DNA of 35,053 nucleotides from an uncultured Clostridia bacterium. Its GTDB lineage: Bacteria; Bacillota; Clostridia; TANB77; CAG-508. A program made the position numbers and the translations under genes. Positions 7,514 to 16,464 of this stretch are shown here, one piece after another. Location of the stretch: contig CAKOUU010000018.1 of the NCBI GenBank assembly GCA_934120675.1, positions 1 through 35,053 on the forward strand, read 5' to 3'. The notes beneath the pieces are model-generated. The model did no database searches, was not told where the DNA came from, and saw only the letters and a program-made list of their open reading frames with translations. Position 1 is the first letter of the stretch; each line of letters opens with the position of its first letter.

Positions 7514-8710
7514 TTAAAATTTATTCATATTTTCATATAAATATTGTTCTGTCTTTCTTAAATAAATTGCTGCAATTATCAAGAAAAACATTAATATTGA
7601 AATTGTTATTGAAAGTATATTTACATTGTAAAAATAATTATATAAAACATATACTAGGCTATAGCTTATAACTTGTCCTATAAACATATATATATTAAAT
7701 ATTAGCATATGCTCTTTTCTGTATTTTTCTAGCTCATCAACTTTAATTGAAGCATATACTGCACTACAAGATTCTGATTCTATTATTGTTCCAAATGAAT
7801 TCATTAATATATAATAAATCAATAATGTTACAAAACTTGCATTAAATACTACAAATAATGATGAAATAAATATAACAACAGCCATATATGGATAAAATTT
7901 CTTATTGATTTTTTTATTATTTATCATTTTTAGTATCTGTAAAGAAATAATTGCTATTGCTGCAAATAATGTATTATAGCTACCAAAACTCATTTCTGTA
8001 CCTAATCTTAAGAATAATACAATTGGTAATAATTCTGTCATTGCCCCTTGGGCTGATATCCTTCTAAAAAACATACATTTATAGATGTCCTTTAGGTGAG
8101 GTTTATTTTTGGCTATTTTCCAAAATTCTTTGATATTCATTTTATTATCTTGTACTGTGAAATCTTTTATTTTCATTGATATTGCAATGATTAGTATTGT
8201 TTCTACCCCTAAGATTATAAACAATATATTGTATGAAAATTTTTCTATTATAAAGCCTGAAAACATAGGTGTTAATATTGCTGTAATATTTTCAAGTATA
8301 TTCAAATTAGCTAAATAACTACTCATTGATTTATTTGTGTTTGAACCTATTATTATAAGTTCATATGGTACAGCATAAAAGCATGATCTCATCGTGTCTA
8401 GTGTTTTAAATAAATATATATATTTTATTATGTTTTCTTTGAATATTATTAATACAAAAATGCTTATTGCGCTTAATACAAAGCTTAGTCTATATATATA
8501 ACTGGCATTTCTTGAATTTATTATTTTTAGTAATATATATTCTAATAACATTCCTAGAAATACTGAATAAACTGTGTATTTTAGTATAAAGTTTAAATCA
8601 TTGTTTACTATTTTTAATATGTATATGTTAAAAAATAATGAAAAGAATACACTCATAAATTTTCTTAAAAATGCTATTATTGCTATATATTTTCTATTTA
8701 CTTGTTTCAT
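7514..8710 (-). CDS. MFS-type transporter, 398 aa
   Basis: A polytopic protein with about 12 hydrophobic segments in two six-helix halves separated by a charged loop (near residues 180-215), as in the Major Facilitator Superfamily. The ATG at 8710 was chosen because AAGGGG lies six bases upstream; an in-frame TTG at 8725 has no ribosome site. The start overlaps the tail of the decayed MFS pseudogene by 17 bases. The C-terminal stretch with an ESES segment followed by YRKEHMLIFNIYMFIGQVISY resembles the surviving part of that pseudogene (SEFFSLREGI...GRIVSYTILLI), so the two look like a tandem duplication. It is the last gene of the long array. Substrate is unknown; an exporter is likely by type. 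Confidence 0.75.
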   Translation of the reverse strand: MKQVNRKYIAIIAFLRKFMSVFFSLFFNIYILKIVNNDLNFILKYTVYSVFLGMLLEYILLKIINSRNASYIYRLSFVLSAISIFVLIIFKENIIKYIYLFKTLDTMRSCFYAVPYELIIIGSNTNKSMSSYLANLNILENITAILTPMFSGFIIEKFSYNILFIILGVETILIIAISMKIKDFTVQDNKMNIKEFWKIAKNKPHLKDIYKCMFFRRISAQGAMTELLPIVLFLRLGTEMSFGSYNTLFAAIAIISLQILKMINNKKINKKFYPYMAVVIFISSLFVVFNASFVTLLIYYILMNSFGTIIESESCSAVYASIKVDELEKYRKEHMLIFNIYMFIGQVISYSLVYVLYNYFYNVNILSITISILMFFLIIAAIYLRKTEQYLYENMNKF

Positions 8711-9189
8711 TTTTTTCCCCTTCAAATTTTTCTATATCTTTCAAAATGTATCCCATTAATGGTATTGATAATGTAAGAATTATCAAAGCAAAATTCAACA
8801 TCACAACATTAGAACTAATTCCTGCTATTAATAAAATTGTATAGCTTACTATTCTTCCTAAATTTTAAATTCCTTCTCTAAGAGAAAAGAATTCAGATTT
8901 GTCATCCTTTTGAATTATACTACTATCTGACATATTAAATAAACATATTGTTCTTGAAAGGCTTAGTATTCCATTTACAAATATTTCATAACAAAAACTA
9001 TAAATTATGATTGTTATATTATTTGTATTCATTAGTACAATAAATACAGATATTACCGGAATAATACTTGATATTTTCTGATGAAGTTTTTATAAAATAT
9101 GCTGTTAAAAATAGGCCTAAAAATATAATCATTATTTTCTTTAATGCATCAATCGCTATTATTATATTTGCTTCTGATTTTAGTTTCAT
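8694..9189 (-). pseudogene. Decayed MFS transporter gene
   Basis: A good ribosome site (AGGAG, overlapping the HAD stop) and ATG at 9189 start a reading frame whose first residues look like an MFS N-terminus (IIFLGLFLTAYFIKTSSENI). The frame is then lost near 9075. In another frame the sequence continues as transporter-like segments (NGILSLSRTICLFNM, EFFSLREGI, NLGRIVSYTILLIAGISS, LSIPLMGYILKDIEKF), interrupted by a TAA near 8867. Only about 160 codons remain, compared with about 400 in intact paralogues, so a large internal deletion plus a frameshift and a stop have accumulated. It sits between two intact genes of the array and does not break their spacing. This is real decay and not one sequencing error. 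Confidence 0.75.
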
Positions 9190-9198
9190 AGTTTTCTC

Positions 9199-9894
9199 CT
9201 ATATTTTTTCTATTAATTCACTAACACTTTTTACAATTTTCCCGTTGCAAATTTTTAATAATTCTTGTACAGATTCTTCCATACAATATCCATTATAATT
9301 TTTTATCATTTCAATATCACTATAACCATCACCTATTGTAAAAATATTTTCTCGATTAACTTTTTCAATTTGCGCTATTTCTTCTATAGCATATGATTTA
9401 CACGTTTTATTTGATATTATTTCAACAGCGTTTCCTGATACCAAATAACAATTAACAAACTCTGAATATTTTTTATTTATTAGAGAATTTATTTGTTCTG
9501 CTTTATCCTTTTCATATTTTGCATAAATTTTTGTTAAGTCTTTATCATTAAAATCTGTTCTGCTATTTTCTAGATTACAACAAAAATATTTTATTGCCTT
9601 TTCAATTTCTAAATCTTTTTTGATATTTTTTATTACATCATTATCTATAGTATAATTTGAAATAATATTGTTATTTTTGTCTAGTATTGTTGCTCCATGG
9701 TTTATTATTAAATAGTCCCATTTTAATTTGTATTGTTCCGCCTTGTTCATAAAATCAAAATATGAACGTCCTGTTGCAAATATAAAAATATTTTCTTGCT
9801 TTCTGAAATTCTCTACACTTTTTTTATTTTTTTCTATGTCTTCATCATTCAAATAAAATGTTTGGTCATAATCACTAACTAATATTTTTCTCAT
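9199..9894 (-). CDS. HAD-superfamily phosphatase, Cof/IIB type, 231 aa
   Basis: A HAD hydrolase with motif I SDYDQTFYL (nucleophile Asp8, acid Asp10), motif II in FATGRS (near residue 40), and the motif III/IV region ending in IGDGYSDIEM (near 188). The central cap segment (about 80-170) is of the Cof-like C2 type. Such enzymes dephosphorylate sugar phosphates, nucleotides or cofactor intermediates in the cytoplasm. Its ATG overlaps the stop of the MATE-like gene by four bases (ATGA), so it is translationally coupled. It is one of four phosphatase or phosphohydrolase families encoded in the same array, which hints that a phosphorylated intermediate is processed. The exact substrate cannot be deduced. 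Confidence 0.85.
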   Translation of the reverse strand: MRKILVSDYDQTFYLNDEDIEKNKKSVENFRKQENIFIFATGRSYFDFMNKAEQYKLKWDYLIINHGATILDKNNNIISNYTIDNDVIKNIKKDLEIEKAIKYFCCNLENSRTDFNDKDLTKIYAKYEKDKAEQINSLINKKYSEFVNCYLVSGNAVEIISNKTCKSYAIEEIAQIEKVNRENIFTIGDGYSDIEMIKNYNGYCMEESVQELLKICNGKIVKSVSELIEKI

Positions 9895-11075
9895 TTTTCT
9901 AATACCTTTCCCTCTTTATCTATTTTATAATTTTTATTAAACATAATATTAACCGTCAAAAATTGATACAACGAAGATGTCACTTGTCCAATTCCAGTAC
10001 AATATGGTGTTTTTAGTAATGATATAAATATCCTTAATATTCCTGCAGTAATTTTGTTTGTTGTTATTTCTTTAGCAAATTTTGTTAATTGCAAGTAACA
10101 AGTTTTTATTTTATATACTGGATATATGCTAAAATTAATTAACTCAAAACTTAGATATATTAATGTTATTCCTAAATCTAATTCATAAAATCTATATGAA
10201 ATTAATAACATAATAAATATTGTAGCCAATAAAACACCTTCTAATTTATAAGCATTATTTCTGTGTTCTTTATAATTAAATTCATTTTTACTTATATCTA
10301 TTTTTGCAACAGTTGAAATTGATTCAAATGAATCCCATTGTGTATCTGTTATTAATGCTACAAAATTTAGTGCAACAGTATATTTTTCTCCAAATTCCAA
10401 TGCATTGCTTAATCCAAATAAGAAAATTAAAAAAAACAATATATTGTTTACAATTTCTACTGATTCATATTTTATATATTTTATTATATGTAACTTGAAT
10501 TTAAATTTTTTGTACTGTTTTATTGTGACTATTAATGTGTAAATAGCTATTGATATTAATGTAATTGCAACAATAATTGTTTTGTTTTTCGTAAATATAG
10601 CAGTTAGTATTAATACAATAAAATTTAATAAATTTAATTGTATACAATATTTATTTGCTTTTTTCTCTTCTCCAGCAAAATATAATTTTTCTAATACAAA
10701 AGAAAAAACTAGCTGAATGTATAATTGTAATATAGAATATACAGCAAATTCTTTGTATGTTTCAAAATCCATATTCATAAATTCCACATATTTTTTTACA
10801 TTTATTGCAAATAATCCAAATATTATTAGCCCTACTATTATTCCAGCTGTCATTCCAGATAAAACTGCATTTTCATCTTTATCCTTTTCTTTACTTATAT
10901 TGGGTCCTGTTGCAAATATTGATTTTAATAATGCCCATATAAATTGCAATGGATATGTTAATGTAAATACATTTACTAAATTTTTATTTACTAATAGTCC
11001 TAGACAAAACCAAGATAATATTGGTATAAACGAAAATATTGCTGAATTACTTGCTATTCGTAATAATCGTTTCAT
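9891..11075 (-). CDS. MATE/MOP-like multidrug or lipid transporter, 394 aa
   Basis: A hydrophobic protein with about 11-12 membrane segments. The N-terminal part (NSAIFSFIPILSWFCLGLLV and PLQFIWALLKSIFATGPNI) resembles MATE-type members of the MOP superfamily, which exchange drugs or metabolites for cations or flip lipid-linked molecules. The sequence is divergent, so the family call is moderate. The start at 11075 follows AGGAG and overlaps the upstream phosphatase stop by four bases (ATGA); its own stop overlaps the HAD gene the same way. It is a fourth intact transporter of the array, of a fold different from the three MFS proteins. Confidence 0.6.
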   Translation of the reverse strand: MKRLLRIASNSAIFSFIPILSWFCLGLLVNKNLVNVFTLTYPLQFIWALLKSIFATGPNISKEKDKDENAVLSGMTAGIIVGLIIFGLFAINVKKYVEFMNMDFETYKEFAVYSILQLYIQLVFSFVLEKLYFAGEEKKANKYCIQLNLLNFIVLILTAIFTKNKTIIVAITLISIAIYTLIVTIKQYKKFKFKLHIIKYIKYESVEIVNNILFFLIFLFGLSNALEFGEKYTVALNFVALITDTQWDSFESISTVAKIDISKNEFNYKEHRNNAYKLEGVLLATIFIMLLISYRFYELDLGITLIYLSFELINFSIYPVYKIKTCYLQLTKFAKEITTNKITAGILRIFISLLKTPYCTGIGQVTSSLYQFLTVNIMFNKNYKIDKEGKVLEK

Positions 11076-11656
11076 TTGTTTTCTCCTATTTTTCCGTTTT
11101 TATATTGATACTCTCTAATTTCACAATTTTTTATTTTTGCACTAACAACAATTCCTTCTTCACTTATTCCGTTAAAATATGCATTAATTGCTCTACAAGT
11201 TCCACCATGTGTAACAAGTAATATATTCTTATCTTTATACTTTTCTTCTATTTCATCTAATAAATTCCATACTCTATTACATACATTTTGTATAGGTTCT
11301 ACTTTCAGCTTATTCCAATTTAAATTATAATTATTTATTATATCTATATCCTCATTATCAACTATACTAGGCCATTCATTTTCTGTTGTCCCTTCAACTT
11401 CGCCACAGCCTCTTTCTATTAATCTTTCATCAATTATAATGTTACATTTTGTTTCTTCATTTATTATTTCCGCTGTTTTTATTGCTCTTTTCAAAGGTGA
11501 ACATATTATCAAATCTATATTATATTTTTTTATTTGTCCTTTTGTATTCTTTGCTTGTTCTATTCCTGTGTTGTTTAACTCTATATCCGTTCTTCCTTGG
11601 CATTTTCCTGCTACATTCCAGTCTGTTTGACCATGTCTTACTACATATATTTTCAT
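11072..11656 (-). CDS. Histidine phosphatase (phosphoglycerate mutase-like), 194 aa
   Basis: The catalytic motif VRHGQTDWN (His8) opens the protein, followed by GRTDIELNNTG, the arginine and glutamate positions around SPLKRAIKTAEI and ERGCGEVEG, and the second histidine in VTHGGTCRAI. This is branch 1 of the histidine phosphatase superfamily, which includes CobC-like and broad-specificity phosphatases; the length is normal. It acts on small phosphorylated metabolites in the cytoplasm through a phospho-histidine. GGGGAG lies upstream, and the ATG overlaps the acyltransferase-like gene by four bases. Coupling on both sides suggests a shared pathway with that protein and the MATE-like transporter. 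Confidence 0.88.
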   Translation of the reverse strand: MKIYVVRHGQTDWNVAGKCQGRTDIELNNTGIEQAKNTKGQIKKYNIDLIICSPLKRAIKTAEIINEETKCNIIIDERLIERGCGEVEGTTENEWPSIVDNEDIDIINNYNLNWNKLKVEPIQNVCNRVWNLLDEIEEKYKDKNILLVTHGGTCRAINAYFNGISEEGIVVSAKIKNCEIREYQYKNGKIGENK

Positions 11657-12501
11657 TTTTTTAACTCCCCATATCCTTCATATATTGTTCCATTATTTAT
11701 TAAAAATTCTTTTATGCTTTTTTGTAATCTAGTTGTTTCTGGTAATTCATTATAATTATCACATTTTTTTAAATTAAATACAAAATTTAAAACATCATCT
11801 ATTCCGTTTTTAGAACTTTGTATTTCAAAAAGTTCTTGAAATTTTCGAATATTAGAATTTTCATCTAACATTTTTGATATTTCTTTACTTAATAACCATG
11901 ATTCACAAATATATTTTGGATTTTCTATATTATAATGTTTTTTTAGTAATTCTCTCGAATTTTGTATTGCTTTTTTCACTTCATTTATATCAAGATTTTT
12001 TCCTGCTGGTATATGTATTTTAATTTTATTATTTGTTGTTGGCTCAAATTGTAGTCTTCCACATTCTATTAATCTTGCATTTATAAAATATGTTCCCCAT
12101 AACATTTGCGAAATTCTAATTCCATCATAATGTTTGTATATAATGTCATTTAACAAACATTCTCTTATTCTTTGCTTTTGAATCTTAATTTGTTCATTAT
12201 CAAAATTGTATTTTTTTATATTTTCTTTATGATATTCAAGTCCAAGTAATAATAATATATTTGTTATAAATGGGTTTATTTTTTCTTCAAATAAAATTTT
12301 TATGTCTTTTTCTTTCCATAGTTCTCTAAACTTTTCTGTTTTGTCAATATATAAAATTTCATATATTTCTTTTGCTTTATTTTGTATCTTTTTATTATTT
12401 TTTATTTTTTCAATACATCTGTCGCATTTTTCTTGGTAGTCTGCATCTTTTATATCATAATACTCTAGCGCTTCTTTTATTTTTTCTTTATTAAATAACA
12501 T
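11653..12501 (-). CDS. Acyltransferase-domain protein with GNAT-like C-terminus, 282 aa
   Basis: The C-terminal half matches my memory of the GNAT-like C-terminal domain found in proteins annotated as acyltransferase domain-containing: GRLQFEP near residue 148, KIHIPAGKNLDINEVKKA near 162, then YICESWLLSKEISKML and a following FQELFEI. The N-terminal half is helical and charged, as in the accompanying N-terminal domain of that family. The biochemical role of the family is poorly described; acyl transfer to a small molecule is assumed from fold. The ATG follows AAAGGA, and the stop overlaps the histidine phosphatase gene. It is the only candidate group-transfer enzyme in the array, so it may define the chemistry of the pathway. 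A database domain search would settle the call. Confidence 0.6.
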   Translation of the reverse strand: MLFNKEKIKEALEYYDIKDADYQEKCDRCIEKIKNNKKIQNKAKEIYEILYIDKTEKFRELWKEKDIKILFEEKINPFITNILLLLGLEYHKENIKKYNFDNEQIKIQKQRIRECLLNDIIYKHYDGIRISQMLWGTYFINARLIECGRLQFEPTTNNKIKIHIPAGKNLDINEVKKAIQNSRELLKKHYNIENPKYICESWLLSKEISKMLDENSNIRKFQELFEIQSSKNGIDDVLNFVFNLKKCDNYNELPETTRLQKSIKEFLINNGTIYEGYGELKK

Positions 12502-12519
12502 TTTATTTTTCCTTTATCT

Positions 12520-13101
12520 CTACAAATTATCTTTTATACTAGGAAATAAATCATAAACATTAAATCCTAATTGTTCATCAATATATTGTTTTAATTTATA
12601 TGTTTCTTTAATATGATATTGTGAATTTTCATATGCACCTCTTCTTGACATTATATCAATTAGTCTTTTATCTACTGTCATATTAATATCTGTACACATC
12701 AAATCGCATAGATTAATTATTTTTTCATATATTGTATATTCGTGATTTTTTATAAATTCTGTTCTAAATGGTATATCTCTTGGAATTCCTCCTGCTGTGC
12801 AATATACGTCATTGTTTAAATATGAATGTGTTAAGCAAATGTTTGCATATTCGTCATCATATCCTAATTCTTTAATATAGTTGTATCCATTTATTACATG
12901 GTCTTTTCCGTCTCCTATAGCTCTTCCTATATCATGTATATATCCTAATGTTTTTGCATAATCAACATCTAGATTTAATTTTTCTGCTATTTTTCCTGCT
13001 GAATCTCCTACACAAATTGAGTGTTTTATCCAACGGTCATCTGATGCTTTGATTCTTGCTTCTTCTAACAGTTCTCTTGCTTTTTCTACTGTTAATTTCA
13101 T
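12520..13101 (-). CDS. HD-domain phosphohydrolase, 193 aa
   Basis: A metal-dependent HD domain: His27 in WIKHSICV, the His56-Asp57 pair in YIHDIGR, a further histidine in the CLTHSYL region, and an aspartate in NLCDLMCTD. The pattern is that of HDIG-type or YqeK-like hydrolases acting on nucleotides or phosphate esters. The length suits a single-domain enzyme. GGAGG, lying inside the last codons of the PHP gene, serves its ATG at 13101, and only two bases separate the genes, so coupling is tight. It probably processes a nucleotide or phosphate ester in the same pathway as the PHP, HAD and histidine phosphatases. The substrate is unknown. Confidence 0.8.
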   Translation of the reverse strand: MKLTVEKARELLEEARIKASDDRWIKHSICVGDSAGKIAEKLNLDVDYAKTLGYIHDIGRAIGDGKDHVINGYNYIKELGYDDEYANICLTHSYLNNDVYCTAGGIPRDIPFRTEFIKNHEYTIYEKIINLCDLMCTDINMTVDKRLIDIMSRRGAYENSQYHIKETYKLKQYIDEQLGFNVYDLFPSIKDNL

Positions 13102-13103
13102 AT

Positions 13104-13913
13104 TTATACCTCCAAATTTTCATTGCAAAAATTTAGTTTGTTTATAACATTTTGTCCAATAAGTTTATTTACAACTTCAATTGCTTTTTCGTATAATTCA
13201 ATTTGTTCTCTCCAATGCGCATCAATTCCATATAAAACTTTCAAATTTTTATATTCAGATGCAATTTTCCAAAATTCTTTACATGGATACTTTACTTTTT
13301 CTTTTTGTTTTCTTATATACATAACTGGGTCGGATAAATTAATTTCTACTGGTATTCCATATTTTTCAGCCGTACTACATATTATTCTAGCCACTTGTTC
13401 TTCTGCTTTTCCAAAGTTATTCTTGCTTAACATATATAAATCTGGATGTGCTATTATATTTGGTATATTTTTCTCTATTGCCATTTTTATATATTCAGCA
13501 TATTTTAAAATATCTTCATTAGTAAAATCATGTTTTCTAAAAAATTTCAATTCATTTTTATCATCATATATAAAATGTTGTCCTAAAATTAATTTATCTG
13601 TTTCATTTTTTAACTCAAATAGATTTTCTTCTTGTCCTGGTAAATATTCAACTTCAAATCCTGTTTCTATTTCTATTTTATCTTTGTATTTTTCTTTTAA
13701 AGATTTAATACTTTCTAAATATTCATTTTTTTCACTGTACTTCATTCTCATGTTTGTTCTATGGTCTATTTCTTCTTTTTCTGGGCAATGGTCTGTAAAT
13801 GTTATTTTTGTAAAACCTTTCTTGATAAATTCTTTTACACAGTCTTCGTCTGACATATTATTGTCAGCATGTCCACATCTTCTTGTATGTGTATGATAAT
13901 TAAATTTTTGCAT
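13104..13913 (-). CDS. PHP-domain phosphatase, histidinol-phosphatase (HisJ)-like, 269 aa
   Basis: A PHP-domain metallohydrolase. The metal ligands lie in NYHTHTRRCGHAD (His7, His9, His15), TFTDHCPE, the glutamate in TGFEVEYL, the histidine in ILGQHFIY, IIAHPDLY, and YGIDAHWRE near the C-terminus. The layout agrees with histidinol-phosphate phosphatases of the HisJ/HisK group, but no other histidine biosynthesis gene is nearby, so the true substrate may be another phosphate ester. The ATG follows AAGGAGAAAG. About 70 bases separate it from the MFS gene upstream, with no terminator seen. The rest of the array follows with gaps of two to about 20 bases or short overlaps. Confidence 0.82.
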   Translation of the reverse strand: MQKFNYHTHTRRCGHADNNMSDEDCVKEFIKKGFTKITFTDHCPEKEEIDHRTNMRMKYSEKNEYLESIKSLKEKYKDKIEIETGFEVEYLPGQEENLFELKNETDKLILGQHFIYDDKNELKFFRKHDFTNEDILKYAEYIKMAIEKNIPNIIAHPDLYMLSKNNFGKAEEQVARIICSTAEKYGIPVEINLSDPVMYIRKQKEKVKYPCKEFWKIASEYKNLKVLYGIDAHWREQIELYEKAIEVVNKLIGQNVINKLNFCNENLEV

Positions 13914-13981
13914 TTTTTCTTTCTCCTTATATCTTATTCTACTAATTTTTTAAATAAATCGTTATAAATTTTATTTAATAC

Positions 13982-15187
13982 TTAATCATATTTTTTGTTT
14001 ATATATACAATAAATACTACATATACTATTATTGCTATAAGAAAAGTTGTTGATATAATATTTCCATTCTCTTTAAAAACAGTATAAGATAATAATGGAA
14101 TTAATGCTGTAACAATTCCCTCCACAAATCTCTCAAATGTTACATATGAAGTTTGATAATTTTCTTTTGAACTCTCATATATTGCAACATTATCGTATAT
14201 ATCATAAGCACTATTTGCACATCCCATTAAAACATATATCAATGGTAATATATATATCAAATAGTTTTCTTTAATTACGAGTAACATTATAAATGAAATT
14301 ATATACAATATTCCAATTGGAATAAGTACTTTTTTCCATTCTCTGTTTTCTGCCATTTTAGCCCAGAATTTGCTAAATATCGCATCTGATAAGTTTATAA
14401 CTATATTTAAAATACTGTAATACACATAATTTATATGTAAATATCTAAGTAAATACACATTTAAGTACATTGTTCCTATTCCTAATGCAAATCTATTAAT
14501 TCCTGCTGTAATTAGTACTTTTCTAAATGATTTATCTTTTGCTGGCCTTAATACTGATTCTTTGACCTTTATTGGTTTACACTCAATTTCAGGTTTATAT
14601 GTATTTATTCTTATTGCAATATCTATAAATGCTATGATAAATACTATTCCAAATAAAATTAAAAATCCATTTAATTCATATCCACTTGCTTTAAATTGGT
14701 CTAATACAACTCCCATAAATAAACTAAATGCCATAACAACTGTATTTTTTATCATATTTTTACTTGAAGCAAATTTTGTTCTGTCTTCTTTTTTTATTAG
14801 TGTCATTCTCCAATTTACAAATGTTATATATCCCATTTCTCCTGTTACTGCATAGATTGATGCAAATATGAAAAAGAATATTGTTCTAATAGTTATATTA
14901 TCTGATATAAATGGTATAAATGCAAATCCAACTGATGCTAGCCTATATATAGTGTAATTTGATAATACTACAAGTTTTGACTGTCCTATTTTTGAAAATA
15001 GTGGTGCTGCAAATATCTGTAACATATTTGTTATTGTGTCTAATACTGCATATATTCCAATCGCTAAATCTGATAGTCCTAAATATACTGCAAATGCAGT
15101 TATCAGTGAACTACTTGCTATTTTGTTATTTGCGGTATCTAATATTGATGATGTAAGATACTTTTTATATTCTTTTTTATAATTCAT
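13982..15187 (-). CDS. MFS transporter, 401 aa
   Basis: Twelve predicted membrane segments in two halves with a charged central loop near residues 195-215. The first helix region includes LDTANNKIASSSLITAFAVY, and a conserved loop YITFVNWRMTLIKKEDRTKF follows helix 4, as in drug-exporter-type MFS proteins. The start at 15187 was chosen because AAAAGGAAC lies eight bases upstream; an in-frame ATG at 15205 has no ribosome site. The gene overlaps the stop of the upstream MFS gene by 11 bases, so the two transporters are translationally coupled and might act together. The sequence differs clearly from its neighbour, so it is not a recent duplicate. Substrate unknown. Confidence 0.8.
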   Translation of the reverse strand: MNYKKEYKKYLTSSILDTANNKIASSSLITAFAVYLGLSDLAIGIYAVLDTITNMLQIFAAPLFSKIGQSKLVVLSNYTIYRLASVGFAFIPFISDNITIRTIFFFIFASIYAVTGEMGYITFVNWRMTLIKKEDRTKFASSKNMIKNTVVMAFSLFMGVVLDQFKASGYELNGFLILFGIVFIIAFIDIAIRINTYKPEIECKPIKVKESVLRPAKDKSFRKVLITAGINRFALGIGTMYLNVYLLRYLHINYVYYSILNIVINLSDAIFSKFWAKMAENREWKKVLIPIGILYIISFIMLLVIKENYLIYILPLIYVLMGCANSAYDIYDNVAIYESSKENYQTSYVTFERFVEGIVTALIPLLSYTVFKENGNIISTTFLIAIIVYVVFIVYINKKYD

Positions 15188-16421
15188 TTTCTTGTTCCTT
15201 TTCATTATTATTCATTATAATTTTATACAGATATATACTTACAAAAATTTCTATTATTGATAAAACTGTTAAAATACTTATTACTAATACCATTGGGTAT
15301 TTTAACAATATTGTTGTAAAACTCAAACTTATTATTGTTCTAACAATTTTTCTTGATAATTCCATAGCTGTTAGCAATGTTTGTTGACTATTTTTATCAG
15401 CATTTTTCAATGCTATATCCTGCATATATACCTTAAATGGGTCTCTTATAAAAAGTATCATTACATATCCAAGTCCCATAATCACAAATTTCAATACTGG
15501 CATATTAGATATATTATAACCAATGAGCATTAAAATCAATGATATTGTTAATGCAACTGGTAGCATTATTCCTACTTTATCTTCATATTTTTTATGTATT
15601 TTTTCAAACTTTATGTTTGATATCAGTCTTACTATCCTTGATACACATAATATTGCTCCAATTATTAGTGATGTTTTTTCAACATCATACAATTTTAACA
15701 ATTCTTGTTGAATAAATAACTTTCCATTTGACTGTCCGGAATTTACCATAGGATAAAATAGGCCATATGAAATTATTATAAACATTACAATTTTTGTGTA
15801 TTTGATTTTTCTTTTATTATTTTCTTTATTTGTTTCTACTGTCCTTTTATTATCTTTTGAATAGTCTGCCATATACCAAGATAGTATAAAACATATTACA
15901 CAGAATGTTATACATCCTATCATTGGCAAATAGTTATTAATATTAAACATTATACTTGCTACAAATGATATTATCATTGTAACCAATGCATATATCGTAT
16001 TTGCTTTTGTTCTATATTTTATATATTCATTTTCTTTATGTTGTAATTCCAAATTATTTTTTAATGCTGCATTTATCATATTTTGAAATGTAAATGCCAT
16101 TTCGTAAAATATTTTTCCTATTACAATTGTCAAATAATTTCTACCAAACGTCAATAATATACTTGATATTAGAAATAGAAATGATCCTAATCTAACTGAT
16201 TTTGTATTTCCTATCTTGTGTATTATTTTTAGTAATAGTACTTGTAATAAGATATTTACTATCATTGATATTGTTGTTAGTGATACTATCTGTGATGCTG
16301 TAAATTTTTTTACTACTGTTAAAAATAGTGTATCTATTGCTATCCAAAATAATAAATCTCCTGATAGTCCATCATACCAAGGAAATATTTTGTTAAATCT
16401 CTTTAGTTTGTTTTCGTCCAT
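15177..16421 (-). CDS. MFS transporter, 414 aa, first structural gene of the transporter array
   Basis: About 12 membrane segments, starting after a short polar N-terminus (KRFNKIFPWYDGLSGDLLFW); the central loop around residues 190-210 is very polar (KDNKRTVETNKENNKRKIKY). The fold is MFS; no substrate motif is recognisable. The ATG at 16421 follows AGGAG. It begins only 43 bases after the stop of the sensor kinase gene, and that gap holds no terminator hairpin, so the array is probably transcribed at least in part from the two-component promoter. A cognate link between the sensor and transport of some compound is therefore likely but inferred. Confidence 0.8.
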   Translation of the reverse strand: MDENKLKRFNKIFPWYDGLSGDLLFWIAIDTLFLTVVKKFTASQIVSLTTISMIVNILLQVLLLKIIHKIGNTKSVRLGSFLFLISSILLTFGRNYLTIVIGKIFYEMAFTFQNMINAALKNNLELQHKENEYIKYRTKANTIYALVTMIISFVASIMFNINNYLPMIGCITFCVICFILSWYMADYSKDNKRTVETNKENNKRKIKYTKIVMFIIISYGLFYPMVNSGQSNGKLFIQQELLKLYDVEKTSLIIGAILCVSRIVRLISNIKFEKIHKKYEDKVGIMLPVALTISLILMLIGYNISNMPVLKFVIMGLGYVMILFIRDPFKVYMQDIALKNADKNSQQTLLTAMELSRKIVRTIISLSFTTILLKYPMVLVISILTVLSIIEIFVSIYLYKIIMNNNEKEQENEL

Positions 16422-16464
16422 TTGTTTCTCCTAACGATTCTTATGTTTTTTACTAAAATTATTA

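Noticed and set aside
13123..13896. Long plus-strand frame opposite the PHP gene
   Set aside because: It is the antisense of a gene with complete metal-binding motifs, and has no ribosome site.
13104..13913. Histidine biosynthesis gene
   Set aside because: The HisJ-like fold is clear but no other his gene is near; the array context suggests another phosphate ester.
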